Origin: Xylaria sp. FL1777
Taxonomy: Eukaryota > Ascomycota > Sordariomycetes > Xylariales > Xylariaceae
DNA: 64,000 bases
NCBI GenBank assembly: GCA_022578965.1
Contig: MU400538.1
Coordinates: 310,001-374,000, forward strand
Reading direction: 5' to 3'
Of the stretch, positions 60,961 through 64,000 are shown piece after piece (the first letter of the stretch is position 1; each line of letters starts with the position of its first letter). The position numbers and the translations under genes are program-made. The notes below the pieces were generated by a model. The model searched no databases. It was given only the letters and a program-made list of their open reading frames with translations, and had not been told where the DNA came from.

Positions 60961-62387
60961 GCAAGCTAAAAATTTACGTTTTGTTATTAAATGCTTATAT
61001 TTAGCACAATGTTTTTGCATTACTAATTATTAGCTAAACTTTATATAAAATAAAAACAAAACTATTTATTTTTATATTGCTAACTTTGCTAATTAATTAA
61101 AACTAAGCTTTATAAGTTAACAAAAAACGCAAAAATGCTTTTAGGAAACAAAACTATATAGCTGCAAAATTAACATAATAATCGTTTAAAATTTTTTAAA
61201 TAATAGCATAATTTTTATTTATAATAACTTTTTTATAGTTGTTTTTTTAAAGAACAAAAAAATAAATAAACTAGTTTAATAATTTTTAAATGCGCATTAT
61301 ATTAAAATATAATATAGCAAGCAGCTAACCTATTAATAAAACTAATTTAAAATAAATATAAATTAACTTATAAGCTTATATAAAGTATAGCTATTTATAT
61401 AGCTTATATAAGCTATTATTTCTAAGTTTTTAAATTTGTAAACTATATTTAAAAGCAAGCTATTTTTTAGCTAAAATGCTTTTTTAAAACGCTTAAAACA
61501 AAGCTAACATATTAACGAACTACTTAAAACTATTGCTTTTTTAATAGTTTTATATTTTTTATTTTTAGCTTTAATAGTTTGCTTATAAAATTTGCAAATA
61601 AAAGTTATTATAAAAACAAGCTAACGTTTAGCTAGCATAAAAACTTTAATATTTGCATTAAAATTAAATTTATTTTTTGCGTTATTTATATTAAAATTAT
61701 ACAAAACAGCATTTAAATTTTCATTTAGATTTATAAAGTTTAAATTATTTTTATTTTTATTTTTATTTTTTTTTTTTTAACCTATAAAAAGCTTAATAGT
61801 GTTTATATTTTTATTAAAATTAGAGCTATTTTAAAAGAAAAACAAACCGCTAAAACTTTTATTTTTATTACTAAAATTATTGAACTTTTAGCAAAAAAGT
61901 TCATTAAAATTTTGTTTTATAATAAAATTAAACTTATTTTTAAATAAATTTAAGCATAAAGCAAGTTATAATAATTTTCTATGTTTACGTTTATAACTAT
62001 AGCTTTAACTATAATTATGTTTACGTGCATTACTTTTAATTATTGCAGGTTTAAGCAGCATAATTATAATATAAATAATAATTAAAAAAAAAGCAAAAAA
62101 GATATAAAATAAGTATAAAAATAGCAGTAGTAAAATGTATAGCTAAAACTAATTGTTTAGTAGTAACTAAAGAAAGAAAAAAAAAAAAAAGAAAAAAAGA
62201 AGAACATATAGCAATAAAAATATAAATGTAAAACTTGCTATAAATATAGCACAAAACAAACGTAACTTAACATATAAACATAAGCATAAGTACATAAGTA
62301 CTTTAATTATTATACTATATAAACATTTTATTTAATATATTATATTTATGCTTAATTATTTTATATTACTTTATTTTATTATTTATA
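60961..62387 (+). mobile_element. Element Y copy 1 (outer), 3' segment, truncated
   Basis: It resumes the Y sequence at GCAAG and matches 54250-55680 of copy 2. At about 62387 the match stops abruptly, roughly 75 bases before the 3' LTR should start. The LTR is not found in the rest of the window. Confidence 0.87.
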
Positions 62388-64000
62388 TATATTATATTAC
62401 TTAGAACTAACAGCTTTAAAAAGCTATGCTAAAAGCTATTTAATTTTATATATAAGTAAAAGCTATACTAAAGCTAAATAAAAACATTTTTACTAACTAC
62501 TTGCTACTATAACTTATACCTTTTTTATAGTTAATTGTATAAGTGCTACTATTTAAAAATTATATTGCTTGATTTTTATTTAATATTGCTGCTTTTGCTG
62601 CTTGTATTTTTGCTTGCTATGCAAGCGTAGCTTTTTATTACTTGAATTGCTTACTAACGGTTCTTAAACGGGTTTTTTTTAAGTTAGTCCTAAAACTTTA
62701 GCATATTAATAATAGTTTGCAATTTTGTTTTTTGCGTAATTATTAGCGCAGTTTTTTTTAGTAAGCAACTTTTTAAGCAAATAATATTTTTGCTTGTTAA
62801 ATTGTTAGCTTTTTGCTTACGTAACGTTTTTATAGCAGCAATAATATATAGTTAGCTTTAAGTTAGCTTTATTGCAAACTATATAAAGCAATAAATAAAA
62901 GCGTTTTTAGTTAGCTTGCGTGCTTAAATAGCTTTTAAGCATTTTGCTGCTTAAGCTAAATAGTTGCTTTAATAAAAAAAACATATAGCTGCTTTTTTTT
63001 CGGTTTACATAAAGCATAAATCTGCTTTGTTTTTAGCATGTTTTAAAGATTTATACTAGCTGCATTTTTGCTTGTTTTTATATACGCTAGCTTAGTAGCT
63101 TTATTTTTAGCAGCTATAATATTAGGTTGCTATTATATTTATAAAATAAAAAGCTACTTAAAAGTAGCAATAATTTTAAAAAAGTTTATTAGTATACGTT
63201 ATGTTTGCATTTTTTGCAGTTATAACCCTAACATATATTAAGTATGTTTTTTGCTTGCGTTATAATAAGCAAAGTAAAAAAAACAGCTTTTTAATTTTTA
63301 GCTTTTAGTTAGCTAGCTTAAGTTAAGCTAGCATTTTTTTCTTTTTTATTTTTAGCATTTGCTTAGTTAGCAAGCTTAAAGCTATTAGCTAGTATAGTTA
63401 AAAGTGCACTTTTAATTTTTTGTTAAACGCTTAATAAGCTTATAATATATTTGCTAATATTTAGGTTTAAATTTTTTGCTTATTAAAAATAACTTTTTAA
63501 TTATTGTTTAATAGTTTATATGTTGCTTAAACTATGTTTGCTTTTATTGCTTAGTTTAGCTTTTATACTATAATTAATTTTGTTTTTATTTTAGCTTTAT
63601 AGCTAACAAAAGTTATAATAATAGCTTAATTAAAGTTTATTGCTATAATAGCTCTAAAGTAAGTTAATAAAGCAACGCGTAAAAATTTTTTATTACTGTT
63701 TACTTGTAATATGTTTGCATAAAATATAAGCTGCTAGCAAAAAAAGTTAGCAACTTTAGCTTGCTTACTTATGCAATTTTTAAATCGCTAAATTTACGCA
63801 TGCAATAATTTTATTTTTATAGCAAGCTTTTTTTGCTTTATTAATAACGCTTATAATAAGTTTTAAATAACACGTTTGCTATTTTTATTACTGCTGTTTA
63901 CTTATAGCTGCTTACTTATTTGCTAAAAGTAGTACGCTTTTAATAACTTTTTAATAACTTAGCAGGCGCTTTAAATAGTTTGCTTATTTAAGTTTTTTTT
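62388..64000. other. AT-rich sequence of unknown origin at the right edge
   Basis: Unlike anything else in the window; somewhat richer in GC and in GCTT/GCAAGC strings. The minus strand reads as protein-like text in places (LGLT...KKPV...EPLVSNSSNKKLRLHSKQ, interrupted by stops), hinting at a degraded transposase or LINE running leftward. No family call. It may be another element inserted in the end of Y copy 1. Confidence 0.35.

Larger units (their letters stand above)
20690..64000. repeat. AT-rich, RIP-degraded repeat block (AT-isochore)
   Basis: From about 20,690 the composition changes within about 100 bases from mixed to roughly four-fifths A+T by eye, with TpA everywhere and long A and T runs, and stays so to the right edge. 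No intact gene is present. Recognisable retrotransposon domains are full of TAA/TAG stops and show Asp-to-Asn, Glu-to-Lys, Gly-to-Lys and His-to-Tyr changes. Repeat copies differ almost only by transitions. This is the known signature of RIP in ascomycetes. Confidence 0.92.

Noticed and set aside
20690..64000. Could the AT-rich block be mitochondrial DNA or a centromere satellite?
   Set aside because: It contains nuclear-type LTR retrotransposons with target duplications and transition-type decay, no mitochondrial genes, and no tandem satellite array.

Overview
The window looks like a chromosome segment of a filamentous ascomycete (Pezizomycotina). Its genes carry short introns with GTAAGT/GTGAGT-type donors and CTAA/CTGA-type branch sites, and several proteins are typically fungal (a Trk-type K+ transporter, a DUF7053 protein, a covalent-flavin oxidase, a BAHD-type acyltransferase). 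It is sharply divided in two: positions 1 to about 20,690 have ordinary base composition and hold genes, and about 20,690 to 64,000 is extremely A+T rich, full of TpA, and holds no intact gene. That second part is what repeat-induced point mutation (RIP) leaves behind, i.e. an AT-isochore.

Gene-bearing part, left to right: a 5'-truncated alpha/beta-hydrolase esterase (1-1551, +); a three-exon SR-rich protein of unknown function (2763-4656, +) with coding-like sequence just upstream; a two-exon Trk potassium transporter (5345-7830, +); a 61-residue Cys-rich mini-protein (8389-8574, -); a tRNA-Ser-like relic (9041-9105); a weak ORF (9848-10237, -); a DUF7053 protein (11050-12285, +); a four-exon FAD-linked oxidase with a 26-nt micro-exon (complement 12889-14865); a 2.5-kb non-coding stretch; a three-exon BAHD-type acyltransferase (complement 17350-19029); and a Ser/Thr-rich protein next to the isochore edge (complement 19852-20562). 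The oxidase and acyltransferase are consecutive, on the same strand and of tailoring-enzyme type, so they could belong to a small secondary-metabolite locus.

AT-rich part: RIP-degraded mobile elements whose borders can be read to the base from long terminal repeats (LTRs) and target-site duplications (TSDs). Three full-length copies of a tRNA-headed, SINE-like element of about 730 bp lie at 22799-23528 (-), 26373-27104 (-) and 33029-33762 (+), each with its own 13-17 bp TSD. Element Z (29531-37956) is a complete Ty3/Gypsy chromovirus-type relic with two 517-bp LTRs and TSD AAATC; SINE copy 3 sits inside it. From 39692 to about 62387 there is a three-level nest: element Y copy 1 (39692-45859 plus 60961-62387) is interrupted by element X (45860-60960; 358-bp LTRs; TSD GCAAG), which is itself interrupted by a complete second Y copy (48089-55947; 193-bp LTRs; TSD CTTTA). 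All three retrotransposons keep recognisable reverse transcriptase, integrase and chromodomain-like segments, with stops and Asp-to-Asn, Glu-to-Lys and His-to-Tyr changes as expected from C-to-T mutation on either strand.

The items most worth a second look are the unusually long SINE-like family, the datable nest in which the inner insertion splits the Gag zinc knuckle of its host element, the 2-kb segment of unknown role between the chromodomain and 3' LTR of element Y, and the micro-exon in the oxidase gene. All readings are by eye from the sequence; no alignment or database search was run.
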